A DNA stretch of 64,000 nucleotides from Protula sp. h YS-2021 (lineage: Eukaryota > Annelida > Polychaeta > Sabellida > Serpulidae). Shown piece after piece: positions 8,765 through 19,760 of this stretch. The number at the start of each line of letters is the position of its first letter. The first letter of the stretch is position 1. Location: assembly GCA_949752745.1 (NCBI GenBank), contig OX457027.1, forward strand, positions 54,750,053 to 54,814,052. Direction: 5' to 3'. The position numbers were made by a program, and so were the translations under genes. The notes below the pieces were generated by a model, which was not told where the DNA came from, searched no databases, and saw nothing but the letters and a program-made list of their open reading frames with translations.

Positions 8765-11700
8765 TCAGTCAGACCCTTCGAGCAGACACAGACTTGTAAT
8801 CGGTCTCACAAGCGTCGAGCACTGCGTCTTAACCGAGCAGCTGCGCACTAGGCCGTCTCGTCCGGTGTTAACCTGGGTAATGATACCCAAAGGCCACTTT
8901 CCCCTTGGAACAGTTGTCTCAGCGACGAGGACAAGGTCACCTGGTTTCACATTGCGCAGTGGTCTCTGCCATTTCTCCCGTACTTGAAGGGCGGGCAGGT
9001 ACTCCCTAATCCATCGCTTCCAGAACACACTGGATAGATATTGCACCTGACGCCACCACCGCCTGGCGTAAACGTCGTGCCTGTCGAATATGCCATACGG
9101 TATGCATGAATTCGACCTAAGCAGTAGAAGATGATTTGGTGTCAGAGGCTCAAAATCGCGAGAGTCACTGCTAACTTGAGTGATAGGCCGGCCGTTCAGA
9201 ATTTTCTCAACTTCGGCCAGAAAGGTAAGCAGCGACTCATCTGTGAGCAGTTGCTCCTTGATGAGCGCTTTCAGGATTGAGCGTACGGACCTTATCATAC
9301 GCTCCCAAACTCCTCCCATGTGGCTTGCGTGTGGGGGGTTGAAATGCCACTCAATATTCTTGTGAAGGAGGTTGCGCGAGATGGCGCTGTGATTCCAGTT
9401 ACACATGGCCTCCCGTATCTCACGCTCACCCCCGACTAAGTTGGTCCCGTTGTCGCTAAACACTTTTGCTGGCTGACCCCTCCTGCTAATAAAGCGTTGA
9501 ATGGCTCCGAGGAAAGAATCAGTATCCAGGCTATGCGCAACCTCTAGGTGAATTGCACGTGTAGCCAGACAAGTGAAGAGGCATCCATATCTCTTAGCCT
9601 GGCCACGACCTCGCTTTACGTAGAGGGGTCCGAAGTAGTCAATTCCTACATCAGTAAATGGCGGCCGATCCGGGGTAACTCGTTCATGTGGGAGAGGTGC
9701 CATCTGCTGTTGGCCGGTTGGCCGGCGACGGCGCCTGCAGTCAAAACAGCCACCGATTGCTCTTTTAACAGCTGCCGTCCCGCGAACGATCCAAAATTTT
9801 GTCCGCACCTTGGAAAGCACGTGATTGACACCAATGTGTCCGTTGATTTCATGGAAGTGTCTTATAATAATCGAAGTCACGTGGGTTTTCTGAGGGAGGA
9901 TCATCGGGTGTTTCGCGGCCCGGTCAATGGGAGAGTACGTCAGACGTCCTCCGACTCTAAGAATCCCATCCGACACTGTTGGATTAAGCTTCATTATTGA
10001 GCTGTCGGCAGGGAGACCTTGTGACCGTTTCAATTTCTCCAGTTCATGTGGGTAGTTCTCTTTCTGAACGAGAAGTACTATGGCCTCGGTCGCCCTCCTG
10101 ATCTCACCAACAGTAAAACTCGAGGTCGGCACCTGTCCGCGATTCAAGAATTTCCAACAGCAGTATTTCTTAAAGCGGACTAGCCATGCTATTGCCCTTT
10201 GTAATTTATCCCAAGAAGAATATCTCAACAGGAGGTTGTCGAGAGCTGAACCAGCTAAGACATGGCTGACGACTGCTTCCTTTCTCAGCTCAGCGTCGTC
10301 ATCGGAGACCTTGTAGGTCATAACATTTACAGGCCATTGCACCTTTGGCATCCAAAGAAACTCTGGACCGCGCACCCAAGTGTTGATTCGGTCCGAATCG
10401 CATGGAGAAACTCCTCTCGAGGCCAGATCAGCGGGATTGTATTTTGTCGGGACATGACGCCACTGGAATGGCGACGAGCTCTCCTGGATCACGCTGATTC
10501 GGTTGGCGACAAACGTCTTGAAACGCCTCGAACGATTGTTTATGTAACCAAGAACAATCGCCGAGTCAGTCCAGAACACAACAGACTCGAATTCAACACC
10601 AAGCTCTTCCACCACAATGTCTCGTAAGTGACAGGCAACAACTGCTGCTTTAAGCTCAAGGCGCGGTATGGAAAGTTGCTTCAGTGGAGCGAGTCTTGAT
10701 TTTCCAATGACAAGTGAGCAGCACACATTTTTGAATTCGTCTTCCTGTCGTATGTATGCGCATGCACCAAAGCCAAGCTCACTGGCGTCACAGAACACGT
10801 GTAGCTCTACACGGGTGGGAATGAAGTCTTTGGGTCTTAAACATCTGTTCACCCTAATATTGTGGAGGCTAGGCAGCTCGTCCACCCATTGTCTCCAACG
10901 ATCCGCCTCAGCCTGTGGTATTGCGTCGTCCCAGCCCAAATTATTCTGCCAGAGACGCTGAACCAGCAACCGCGCGGGAAGGGTTACTGGGGCCACAAGG
11001 CCGCAAGGATCAAACAGTGAACTGACAATACTGAGAATGCCACGTTTTGTAGTCGGCTTTTCTTGAATTTTTACCTTAAAGCCAAGAGTATCGGTTTCCA
11101 CATTCCAGTGGACACCCAAGGCCCTTTCGCTCGGTAGATTGTCTTCCAGGTCCAGGCTTACAATACTCAGAGCCTTCTCTGAATCAGGGATGGTAGCTAA
11201 CACAGCCTTACTGTTGCTCACCCACTTTGTCAGACGAAATCCGCGGCTTGCTAAGAGGCCTTGGATATCTGACGCTAGACTGATAGCCTTTGCTTCCGTG
11301 GGTAGCGATTTAAGAAGATCATCCACGTAGAAGTTCCGTTCTACTGTGGATATAACGTCATCAGCATATGTTTCGTGTTGGTCGCTGGCCGCTCGCTTCA
11401 GTGCATACGCCGAGCAACTAGGAGAGGATCTGGCGCCAAACAGATGGACTGTCATTTTGAACTCTTCTGGTTCAGAGTTTAAGTCACCATCCGTCCACCA
11501 CAGGAACCGAAGGGCGTCCGTGTCTTTCTCCGTAACCTTAACCTGGTGGAACATGGCTTCAATATCAGCGGATAGCGCGATCGGCTCTTCACGAAAACGC
11601 ATCAGCACACCAATAAGGCTGTTTGTTAGATCTGGCCCTTGGAGCAGCTGGTCATTCAAAGAGACACCCTTGTACTTGGCCGCACAATCAAACACCACCC

Positions 11701-14575
11701 GTAACTTGCCCGGTTTGTGCGGGCTCACAACAGGGTGGTGCGGTAGATACCATAAGATTTCTGGTTCTGGGTCACCAGGCTCTACTTTCTTTGCATATCC
11801 GTTTGAGAGGTAGCCATCCATGGTGGCCTTATACATCTCAAACAACGCTGGGTCCCGCTGGAACTTTTTCCGTAAAAATTCCAGACGCACCTTGGCCAGT
11901 CCACGGTTGTTTTGGAGCTCTGGGCGCTCGTCTCGCCATGGAAGCGCGATCTTATAGTGGCCCTTTTCGACCACACACGAGGACTCCATAATGCTAAGGG
12001 CTTGTCGATCTTCGCGTGACATTGCAGTCTTAGCCCCGTACGTCCTTTCAGTGAACTCCGTCGTCCACATTCTCTCGAGGTTTTGGTCTAAATTATCTCC
12101 CCTAGACATGAAGTTGACGTTGGCACCTGAGCCGCTGTCCACTCCACCACAGGTCGGACCCATAATTGTCCATCCTAAGATTGATCGAAGACCACATGGT
12201 TCACCGGGTCTACCGCGTCGAACCTCTAGAGGGCATAGAATCTCAGGCACGTTGCTTCCTATGAGCAACCTCACCTCAGACGCATTGATTTCGGGTATAT
12301 CAAGATCTGCTAGATGCTTCCATTGCTTTATGTCGCCACTGTTGGGCGCAGAACGGGCCGCAGTGGGAAGTTTGGTGACTGTCCACACTCCTTTTAGATG
12401 GACGGTCTCCTTCCCGTTAACAGATTGGACCTTTAAATCCACTTCAGAGCCGTTGTGTGAGCTGCCACGCTGATCCAAAGTTGTAAGGGTAAATGATTTT
12501 GGCTTGCTCGCCAGTCCAAGCTCTGCGATCAGATTTTCATCGCAGAGGCTGACGTCGGATCCGCTATCGAGCAAGGCGTATGTTGTTACTGACTTACCGT
12601 ATGTCCCTTCGATGCGCACGGGCAATATACTCATACATACCTTCCGGACGGGGCATGTTTTTGTGGAGAGACAAGTCACAATTGAAGGCTGCGCAGTCGG
12701 TACTGAAGGGTTACCATTTGCTGCAGAGGACTGCACCGGAGCAGCAAGTTGCCGCTCAGGCGCAACCGAGGGGTGCTTAGGCTCTCGCGGCGCGGCAGAG
12801 CTTGCACTGTGCAGCAGGGGGTGATGCTTACGATCACACCCTGTCACAGTGCAAGATGCGTTTTTTCTACAATCCTTTGATACATGTTTCCACTTTAAGC
12901 AATTGAAGCACAATCTTTCCCGTTTTACAAACTCCTTTCTTTCGCCAATTTTCATTTCTTTGAATTTAGAACACGCGGCCAAGTGCGCACAGGGACCGGC
13001 GCAACACCGACAGTACCTAGGGGTGCTTGTTCCAGAACTCTCATTTTTGCTACTACTCAAATTTTTATCAGACCCTCGGATTTCTACACCTTTGTGCGTG
13101 CCCGCTGTAGCTAACGTAGTACCACGTGACTTAGAACCTTCTGTTTTCACATCGGTTCCCTTTACCTTTATACTACCTCGACCCCTTTCACCTTTCGATT
13201 GTTTTGACTCATTTGCCATGTCTAGGCCAAACATAGAATTTGCCACACTGGCTCTCTCATTTACAAATTGAGACAGATCTTTGAACACCACTGATCGACC
13301 AGATTCGACTATTTTGTGTGCCTTCTCAACCCACCTTGCCTTTATGTAACTTGAAAGGCGACCTGCTATTTTCCTAAGACTTTCAGAACTGTTAAGCTCA
13401 CTAGTAAATCCTAATTGTGACAGAGTGATTTCGGCTCGCGTCATTTCCAGAGAAAATCGCAACAACCCTTTTACGTCATTTGCTTTTATGGGTGAGCCGT
13501 TTACTAGCATGTCCGTATATGCTTGAGCCACCATGTGTGGCTTCCCATAACGTGACCTTAACAGTTCCTTGGCCCTTGAATATCCATCTTTCCCCAGCAT
13601 GACACAATCCTCAATTAATTCCTTGACCTCCCCTTCACAATACTGGATTAAGTACCCTAACCGAGCTTTATTGTCACTAACCTTTTGTTCAATGTTAATC
13701 TCAAAATTGTTAATAAATTTACTATAATCCAGAGAATGTCCTGAAAAGGAAAACAGTTCCGGTTTTGGGAGGTAGAACCCCTCGCGTAAAACGTTCGCGA
13801 GCTGGTTTAACACATGTTCATCAGTTTCCGCGCCACTTCCGGCGCTGCCTGGTCGTTGCGGTTTCAACGCACCATCGCGCGGTACGCTCACGTGAGGATT
13901 CGGTTCGTCCGCGAGACTTCCGGTGCCCTGGGCTATAGCTCTTGTCACATCCGCTGGTGCTGTCATATTCGCATTACCCTGACCGATGGCAGACGGAGTC
14001 AAGGATCGCTCGTCACAGGCCTCCGCCCACTCGTTTTCTTCGATCGCCGCTTCAGCTACGTCATTTTGATGACGAAGTAACGTCTTTTCCCTCTCTACCT
14101 CGCGCTTTTGCCTTTCGAGTTCTTCCTCAGTGCGCTGCAGTTCTTGCTCTGCTAACTGCTGTTGCAATCGTAGCTCCGACAGCCGTCGCTTTATCCGCGC
14201 CTCTGTTGCGCGAACACCAGAAGCCGACACGCGGGACACACTCGTTCCCACGCAACTCCGAACATCGGGCTCAACTGGTTCCCCGGCGAACCAGCTGTTG
14301 ACTCTGTCCTGCAGCTCCAGATGATTTTTTCTCACACTGTCGAAGTGCGTTTCAAATTCCGATCTCGCCGTCGGATCAGCTAAGGCGTCCTTAAGCACGA
14401 AGTGAGCATTTGCGAATTCGGAAAACCGCCCATCAATGCGGTGCACCAGTTCTCTTACTGAGTCTTTGTTTTCATACGACGTCAGAAGAAGTTCCATTTG
14501 TGAACAAAGCTCACTTAATTTTGCTGCAAGTTCCCCACGGGAGCGCTTTAGTTCCAAAATGCTCTGACTTTCCAT
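8765..14575 (-). CDS. BEL/Pao gag-pol polyprotein
   Basis: A single 1936-residue frame that supplies the structural protein and replication enzymes of the retrotransposon. Approximate order: coiled coil 127-185; gag-like DUF1759 region 265-430; classic CX2CX4HX4C zinc knuckle at 556-569, with a second Cys/His cluster before it (from about 530) and another after; retropepsin motif LLDSGSD near 669; reverse transcriptase with the YVDD active site near 1083 (palm fingers from about 960); RNase H with FCDASELGFGA near 1262; integrase HHCC zinc region from about 1575, catalytic core with DVGIDYFGP near 1645, SDNGT near 1710 and GGVWERM near 1757; C-terminal DUF5641 region from about 1830. No frameshift or stop interrupts it and the key catalytic residues I looked for are present, so it may be coding-competent. 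Gag and pol share one frame, as is common in BEL/Pao. Confidence 0.97.
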   Translation of the reverse strand: MESQSILELKRSRGELAAKLSELCSQMELLLTSYENKDSVRELVHRIDGRFSEFANAHFVLKDALADPTARSEFETHFDSVRKNHLELQDRVNSWFAGEPVEPDVRSCVGTSVSRVSASGVRATEARIKRRLSELRLQQQLAEQELQRTEEELERQKREVEREKTLLRHQNDVAEAAIEENEWAEACDERSLTPSAIGQGNANMTAPADVTRAIAQGTGSLADEPNPHVSVPRDGALKPQRPGSAGSGAETDEHVLNQLANVLREGFYLPKPELFSFSGHSLDYSKFINNFEINIEQKVSDNKARLGYLIQYCEGEVKELIEDCVMLGKDGYSRAKELLRSRYGKPHMVAQAYTDMLVNGSPIKANDVKGLLRFSLEMTRAEITLSQLGFTSELNSSESLRKIAGRLSSYIKARWVEKAHKIVESGRSVVFKDLSQFVNERASVANSMFGLDMANESKQSKGERGRGSIKVKGTDVKTEGSKSRGTTLATAGTHKGVEIRGSDKNLSSSKNESSGTSTPRYCRCCAGPCAHLAACSKFKEMKIGERKEFVKRERLCFNCLKWKHVSKDCRKNASCTVTGCDRKHHPLLHSASSAAPREPKHPSVAPERQLAAPVQSSAANGNPSVPTAQPSIVTCLSTKTCPVRKVCMSILPVRIEGTYGKSVTTYALLDSGSDVSLCDENLIAELGLASKPKSFTLTTLDQRGSSHNGSEVDLKVQSVNGKETVHLKGVWTVTKLPTAARSAPNSGDIKQWKHLADLDIPEINASEVRLLIGSNVPEILCPLEVRRGRPGEPCGLRSILGWTIMGPTCGGVDSGSGANVNFMSRGDNLDQNLERMWTTEFTERTYGAKTAMSREDRQALSIMESSCVVEKGHYKIALPWRDERPELQNNRGLAKVRLEFLRKKFQRDPALFEMYKATMDGYLSNGYAKKVEPGDPEPEILWYLPHHPVVSPHKPGKLRVVFDCAAKYKGVSLNDQLLQGPDLTNSLIGVLMRFREEPIALSADIEAMFHQVKVTEKDTDALRFLWWTDGDLNSEPEEFKMTVHLFGARSSPSCSAYALKRAASDQHETYADDVISTVERNFYVDDLLKSLPTEAKAISLASDIQGLLASRGFRLTKWVSNSKAVLATIPDSEKALSIVSLDLEDNLPSERALGVHWNVETDTLGFKVKIQEKPTTKRGILSIVSSLFDPCGLVAPVTLPARLLVQRLWQNNLGWDDAIPQAEADRWRQWVDELPSLHNIRVNRCLRPKDFIPTRVELHVFCDASELGFGACAYIRQEDEFKNVCCSLVIGKSRLAPLKQLSIPRLELKAAVVACHLRDIVVEELGVEFESVVFWTDSAIVLGYINNRSRRFKTFVANRISVIQESSSPFQWRHVPTKYNPADLASRGVSPCDSDRINTWVRGPEFLWMPKVQWPVNVMTYKVSDDDAELRKEAVVSHVLAGSALDNLLLRYSSWDKLQRAIAWLVRFKKYCCWKFLNRGQVPTSSFTVGEIRRATEAIVLLVQKENYPHELEKLKRSQGLPADSSIMKLNPTVSDGILRVGGRLTYSPIDRAAKHPMILPQKTHVTSIIIRHFHEINGHIGVNHVLSKVRTKFWIVRGTAAVKRAIGGCFDCRRRRRPTGQQQMAPLPHERVTPDRPPFTDVGIDYFGPLYVKRGRGQAKRYGCLFTCLATRAIHLEVAHSLDTDSFLGAIQRFISRRGQPAKVFSDNGTNLVGGEREIREAMCNWNHSAISRNLLHKNIEWHFNPPHASHMGGVWERMIRSVRSILKALIKEQLLTDESLLTFLAEVEKILNGRPITQVSSDSRDFEPLTPNHLLLLRSNSCIPYGIFDRHDVYARRWWRQVQYLSSVFWKRWIREYLPALQVREKWQRPLRNVKPGDLVLVAETTVPRGKWPLGIITQVNTGRDGLVRSCSVKTQCSTLVRPITSLCLLEGSD

Positions 14576-14658
14576 TTTTTTGCTTTGTTTGTTTTACGAT
14601 AATCCGAAGTGCAGAAGGTTATTAGTCGGAATCAATCACTAAAACATCATTCGATTAC
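14576..14658 (-). other. BEL leader between 5' LTR and gag-pol start
   Basis: An 83-bp untranslated leader. The usual primer binding site starting TGG a few bases after the LTR is not evident, so the priming tRNA is undetermined. Confidence 0.5.
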
Positions 14659-15731
14659 TGTAAGGAATTGTGGTGACGAAAATTTAAACATCTATTACGC
14701 GCTACAGTTTATTCCATAAAACAGCATAAATCAGCGTGGAACAATGTCAGAGCTGTGAATATAGCGTTTACTACAGCGGTTATAGCAGATATAGCGGTTT
14801 TAGCGTGTATAGCGTGTATAGCGAGTATACCGAGTATAGCGAGTATAGCGAGTATAGCGAGTATAGCGGTAATCTACAACACAAGACAAATTAGGGTAAT
14901 GAGAATAAAATTCGACAACTGAATCGACAAACCCACAGAGAAATTTATCAATGAAATTCAACATAAACGATGACTGAAATTAAAACCCAACTTCATCAAA
15001 CAGTAGATCACCATAATAATCAATTCACTCTAATTATCCTTAATTGACTATTAAACTGATAACACTTAAATCGATTTAACGAATAAATATCAACTAAAAA
15101 TGTTCAAACAATAAAGCTTACCGAATGTTGGTGTTTTCTCCACCCCAATCCTTAATTCATGCAAGTTTCTTTTTTCTAAATTCCATTTTAACGTCATGAA
15201 ACAAAGGCGGAAAGTGAGACAGGAATGCCAAAACTCATCTTTTAACCAAACGCAACATTTTTTCTATACTTCCTCGGAATGATGATGATAAAACTGCTTC
15301 CGTAAGAAAAAGGTATGCATATTTTTTACTTATTAGGGAAAGCGCAATAATTTGGCTGGACACAAAAATGTGAAGCGCTATTCCCCTGGACGGCGGACCT
15401 CTGGATAGCAACATTCCAGCGGAATCGCCGGCACACATACACATAAGGAAATGTTGACATACACAAGTACAAGTTTTTATACCTAGATGGCACCAGATTG
15501 ACTCTACATGCCAGTATTCTATGTAACCAGTTTATATGTAGCCATGGCAACCGATATAATACTTCAACAGACATGAAAAATCCATGGGAACTATTTTCAC
15601 ATAACTCACACTGTTACCATAACAACCGAATATCTGGACACGCATTCAGGCGAGCAAAACGCATCTATCACCTGAACGCATTTTTTGTGCTATGTAAATA
15701 AACAGAGTGAGAGGACAAGCAGACCCTTACA
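14659..15731 (-). repeat. 5' LTR of the BEL/Pao element
   Basis: Near-identical partner of 7521-8595. On the minus strand it carries TATAAAA (plus 15475-15481), a candidate core promoter for the element. Differences from the other LTR that I saw are a few substitutions and short indels (around 14974, 15257, 15438 and 15709). Confidence 0.95.
15475..15481 (-). promoter_or_regulatory. Candidate TATA box in the BEL 5' LTR
   Basis: The minus strand reads TATAAAA about 250 bp inside the outer end of the 5' LTR. The same motif is kept in the other LTR near 8336-8342. No start site can be proven from sequence. Confidence 0.45.
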
Positions 15732-15736
15732 TAGCC

Positions 15737-17380
15737 CATGTGGCCTATGGCCTCTTAGGCTAAAAAGAGAAACTTCACTTTCCAATACGAACTTAGCAAC
15801 ACTAGGAAAATGAAATCTTCCAAGTGTGATGACGCCGTACATGATGACAGACGCCGTACATGATGACAGAAAGTAAACTGCCATGATTGAGTAGCATCTT
15901 GTCAAAATGTGGCATGGACAAGCCACGAAGAATAAATACTAAGATATCAGAATGACACCAAGTGATTATAATGTCTAATGTCTCACAACTGTTTTTTTTT
16001 TTTACAAAAACTGTGAAAAGGTGATAATCCTTCAAACTGTCTGTTATTTTTAAACTGGCATCCCATGCAAAGTAGAATTTTGTCAGTGTTACAAATTATT
16101 ACGAACTTCAAACTTAAAATGAGAATGCAATCGGCGAAAACTTTTTTCAGAGGAAGAGTTTGCCACTCAAAGCTCTTGGAATATGGTCAGATTTCACTAC
16201 ATGCAAAAAATTTAAGTATTTCCTTTCAACAAACCCATTTAACGTGTTAGCACCCGCCCAAAATATTGGCCAAATGTACCTTGAACAAAAGAAATCCATG
16301 TGGGATAATGTACATGCTATGCCATTACGAAACTTAGAACCCATCATTTATTGGAATGGTGTTTTGAAATAATATTTTATATTTAATATTATATCAGTGG
16401 CAGCAGCAAGCTGCACTAATTCAGTACAGAAATGACTTTAAAATGGCTTTGAAAATGCTCCCAGTAAACACTGAGATGTTCGATCAACGTTGGACTGACG
16501 TCGCACCCGACGTCCAATCAACGTCGATCAACATCGGGCTTTGGTTGTTCATAGAACAATAGATTTAGGATTTATATTTTGCAAATAAGCAAAAGAAAAT
16601 GATCTGTTTCACGCTGGACAGACGCCGATTATCCGGCATCTAATCAATGTGGCCGCATGATATGCATGAAGTTAATTGCCATGAGTTATTTTTTTTTAAT
16701 ACGAACCAACTTCGCGCTCCTTAAATTCTCATATTTTTCAACTTTGTTTTGGTCTATTTACAATTTAGGATTTATATTTTTGAATAAATTTTTAATTTTA
16801 TAACCAGTTTTTATTGTTAAAGTCCAGCAAAAGAAAATGATCTATTTGGCGCCAAATTTAATTTTTACAATTTCATATATGACCAAACAAATCGAATTAC
16901 ACGAGAAGTTTTGGTGATAGAGCAAGGTGTTGGTTTCAAAAGCTTACATCCACCACGAACTGAATGGTTGAATTTCACATCCAGTCACCCGAACACATTT
17001 ATGAAATTTGCAGAAATCTGGGGCACCGCCACTTTTTAAAAATCCAGTTTTTTAACATTACAAAAGATTTTGCAGTGAGGGTTATTAAAATCTACATATT
17101 GGTTTTATGAAGTTGTACTCAATTTATACTTAAGTTATAAGATATGATATATCCGTTGAAAATTTTCAGCGACTTTGTAAAGATGCTGAATCGGCAGATC
17201 TTCTTTGACACATATCACTGAACTTGAACTCGGAAAGTGAATGTTCAAAGATCAAAGTTTCAAAAGATAATCTTCAATATAAAAACACCTGAACTCTTTT
17301 AACAAGACTGATTTTTTCCAACAGAAATATCACACTTGCATTGCAAATTCCCTACAACGCGTATGTAAAAAAGACAGCAA
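15737..17380. other. Intergenic DNA, no gene seen
   Basis: Begins with the rest of the interrupted hairpin cap (15737-15767). A direct duplication containing 'gacgccgtacatgatgaca' lies at about 15831 and 15850. At 16470-16560 there is a GACGT/AACGT-rich stretch with inverted CAACGT/ACGTTG motifs that resembles sequence at 21060-21200 and 21660-21780. No exon with conserved protein features was recognised. Confidence 0.45.
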
Positions 17381-19760
17381 GGTTGTGTGTTGGCGTCAAG
17401 ATTTTAATGGTTGACCGTCAATATTTCCGCCAATTTTCGGTGAATCGCCAAAAAAGTAATAGCCACGTAAGCACTAATGTCCGCTGCCTTTAATCAAAAT
17501 GTCAAGACAATAAGACCATATCAATATCCTTGCGTCCAGTAGAATCTGGTGGTTTACGCCAAAATTTTCATTATGTTTTGGTACACTGCCAAAAAATAAT
17601 AACAAAGTGAAAAATTGTGCTCCCACATTCAGTCAAGAGGGGGAGATGTTTTTAAGAAATTTGGTTTCGGCCAATATTTATGCTTTTTTCTTGGTAAATC
17701 GTCAAACAAAATTAGAAGCGTCAGTTAAGATTTTGCTAAAACTTTTCGCCAATTCTTCCATTAATTTTTGGCAATTAAAACAAATTAAAGCAAGGTAGGT
17801 GTCAATGTTCCCATCTTTAATCCAAATTTCAATATATGCCTGGCGTCACTTAAGATTTCAAGAAGAAACTGGTTTTTTGCCAGTATTTCTAATAATTTGG
17901 CGTACCACCAACAAAAACATGTTTTCCTGGTAAGTATTAGTGTCCGCTTCCATACTTCAAATTTTTTGACAGTAAGATTATATCCCTAGCGTTTGTTAAG
18001 AAAGTGGTTTTTGACCAATATTTCTGCCATTTTCTTTTTCGAATCACGAAAAAAAAGTTATGACCAATGACCGCTGTCTTGATTGAATATTTTTTTCTCG
18101 CGTCAGTTAAGACTTTCTTGCCAATTTCTGGCGAATCAAAAAACAAGTATGTCAGTAAAACTGACTGAGTCCCCCGCCGGCGTGCAGTCACAAGATTTCA
18201 AGACATTTCGAGGTCTGACTAAGTCCCCTTGGCTTGCAATTATAGAAAATTAATTTTCGACGAAGTCTGTAGGCCAAATTTTTCGGCCGACGGTGAAATC
18301 TATACCCAGGTGCACAACTACAACTGATACACTATGCATGTGCAAGGTTTAAATGAAATCCCTCCAGTACTTCTTGAGATCTGTCGCGGAAACGACACCC
18401 TATTTAACCATTTCAAGGTCTGACATTTTCGGATTTTTGACGAAGTCTGTAGGCCAAATTTTTCGGCCGACGGCGAAACCTGTATCCAGGTGTACAAATA
18501 CAACCCTATTCTATGCATGTGCAAGGTTTAAATGAAATGCCTCCAGTAGTTCTTGAGATCTGTCAAGGAAACGACACCCTATGCCAAATGTTGACCGACA
18601 GACGGACAGACGGACCCGAATTCAGTAGCTCCCGATCCTCGCTACGCGGCGGCGGAGGACTAAAAAAAAAGGAAAAAAAGTAACAGCCAGCTACTTTGTA
18701 GATGGTAATATCTGCCACCTTTACTTAATTTTTAAGAGAATAAGGCTATTTTTCTGGCGTCAGTTAAGATATTACGAAAAGATTTCTGGTTTGTTATTAA
18801 TATTTCCACCATTTTTTTCCAAGTCACCAAAGACAGTACCGCCGGGCAAGTACCAATGACCGCCATATTTAACTAAAATTTAAAGATAGCAATGCTATTT
18901 CTCTGGCATCATTTAGGACTTTACTGAAACACTTTTAGTTTTTCTTGCCAATATTTTTTTAAATCGCCAAAAAACGTAACAGCCAGATGGACATATATAC
19001 CACTACCTTCTGTTTTCATGTAAGTCATAGGAGGAGATACGTTTTCATGAAAATTGGTTTTGGGTCAATGTTTCCGCCAGTTTTTTTGGCAAATCATGTG
19101 AATAATCGTAATAGACAGGTGGATACCAATGCCCGCCACCTTTAATCAAAATTTCAAGAGATTAAGGTCATATACCTAAAGCCAGCTCCGTTTTCAATAA
19201 CGTTTTTGGCGAAGCACAAAAAATTATAGCCAAAAACATGTAGGTGCTAATGTCCGTTTCTTCTTTTAAAATTTTAAGAAGGTATTATACTAAGATTATA
19301 TCTCTAGCGGTAGTTACAATTTCAGTTAGAATTGGTTTTTCGCCAGCATTTCCGCCATTTTTTTTTCAAATAACGAAAGACAGGAATAGCCAGATAAGTG
19401 CCAAAGTTACAGAGAGGTAGGTAGTGATGACTGTTGCCTTTACTTAAAATGTCAAGACAGTAAGGTTATTTTCTGCCAATGCTGGGCGATTCGCCAAAAA
19501 AAGTAATAGCCAGGTGGACACCTTACGTTGCCCCCTACCTTTCAACAAAATTTTAGAACGTTTCCATTAAAACCCTTGGAGGAGATACGTTTTAAAGAAA
19601 ATTGATTTTTAGCTAATATTTCAGCAAATTTTTGGCGAACTGCCAAAAAATGAATAGCCAGGTAGGGGCTTATGTCCGCTACCATCAATCGAAATTTCAA
19701 GACATTCGGGTTAAAAACCTAGGTGGAAATACGATTTTTCACCTTAAAGGCGTATATCTG
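17380..19760. repeat. Degenerate tandem array, 'ggcgaatcgccaaaaa' family
   Basis: Units of roughly 150-170 bp contain 'cgccaatatttccgcc', 'ggcgaatcgccaaaaa', 'taatagccaggt', 'ctaccttt' and 'aaaatttcaagaca'. The family is shared with 3400-5500 and 6450-6720. The block is broken at 18170-18670 by a different duplicated segment. Confidence 0.6.
18240..18665 (-). repeat. Two-copy direct repeat ending in a GACGGA microsatellite and GC-rich cap
   Basis: A segment with 'gacgaagtctgtaggccaaa' then 'tttcggccgacgg', 'ccaggtgnacaa' and 'atgcatgtgcaaggtttaaa' occurs twice, at about 18258 and 18436 (period about 178 bp). It is followed by 'cagacggacagacggacccg' and a CGCTACGCGGCGGCGG block ending in GGACTAA. 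The same GC-rich end is at 61575-61603, so this is a dispersed family in minus orientation. Confidence 0.6.

Larger units (their letters stand above)
7521..15731 (-). mobile_element. Apparently complete BEL/Pao LTR retrotransposon
   Basis: The 8211-bp element has direct LTRs of 1075 and 1073 bp that begin TGTAAGG and end CCTTACA, one 1936-residue gag-pol frame on the minus strand, a purine tract beside the 3' LTR and a perfect 5-bp target duplication TAGCC at 7516-7520 and 15732-15736. The LTRs differ at only a handful of positions, so insertion is recent. I could not identify a convincing tRNA primer binding site in the 83-bp leader. The domain order gag (DUF1759), zinc knuckles, aspartic protease, reverse transcriptase, RNase H, integrase and DUF5641 is that of the BEL/Pao superfamily. 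Confidence 0.95.

Noticed and set aside
9180..14625. Many plus-strand frames of 60-160 codons opposite the BEL polyprotein
   Set aside because: Antisense shadows of a clearly coding frame.
14576..14658. A tRNA primer binding site for BEL
   Set aside because: No convincing complement to a tRNA 3' end follows the 5' LTR, so I left it unassigned.
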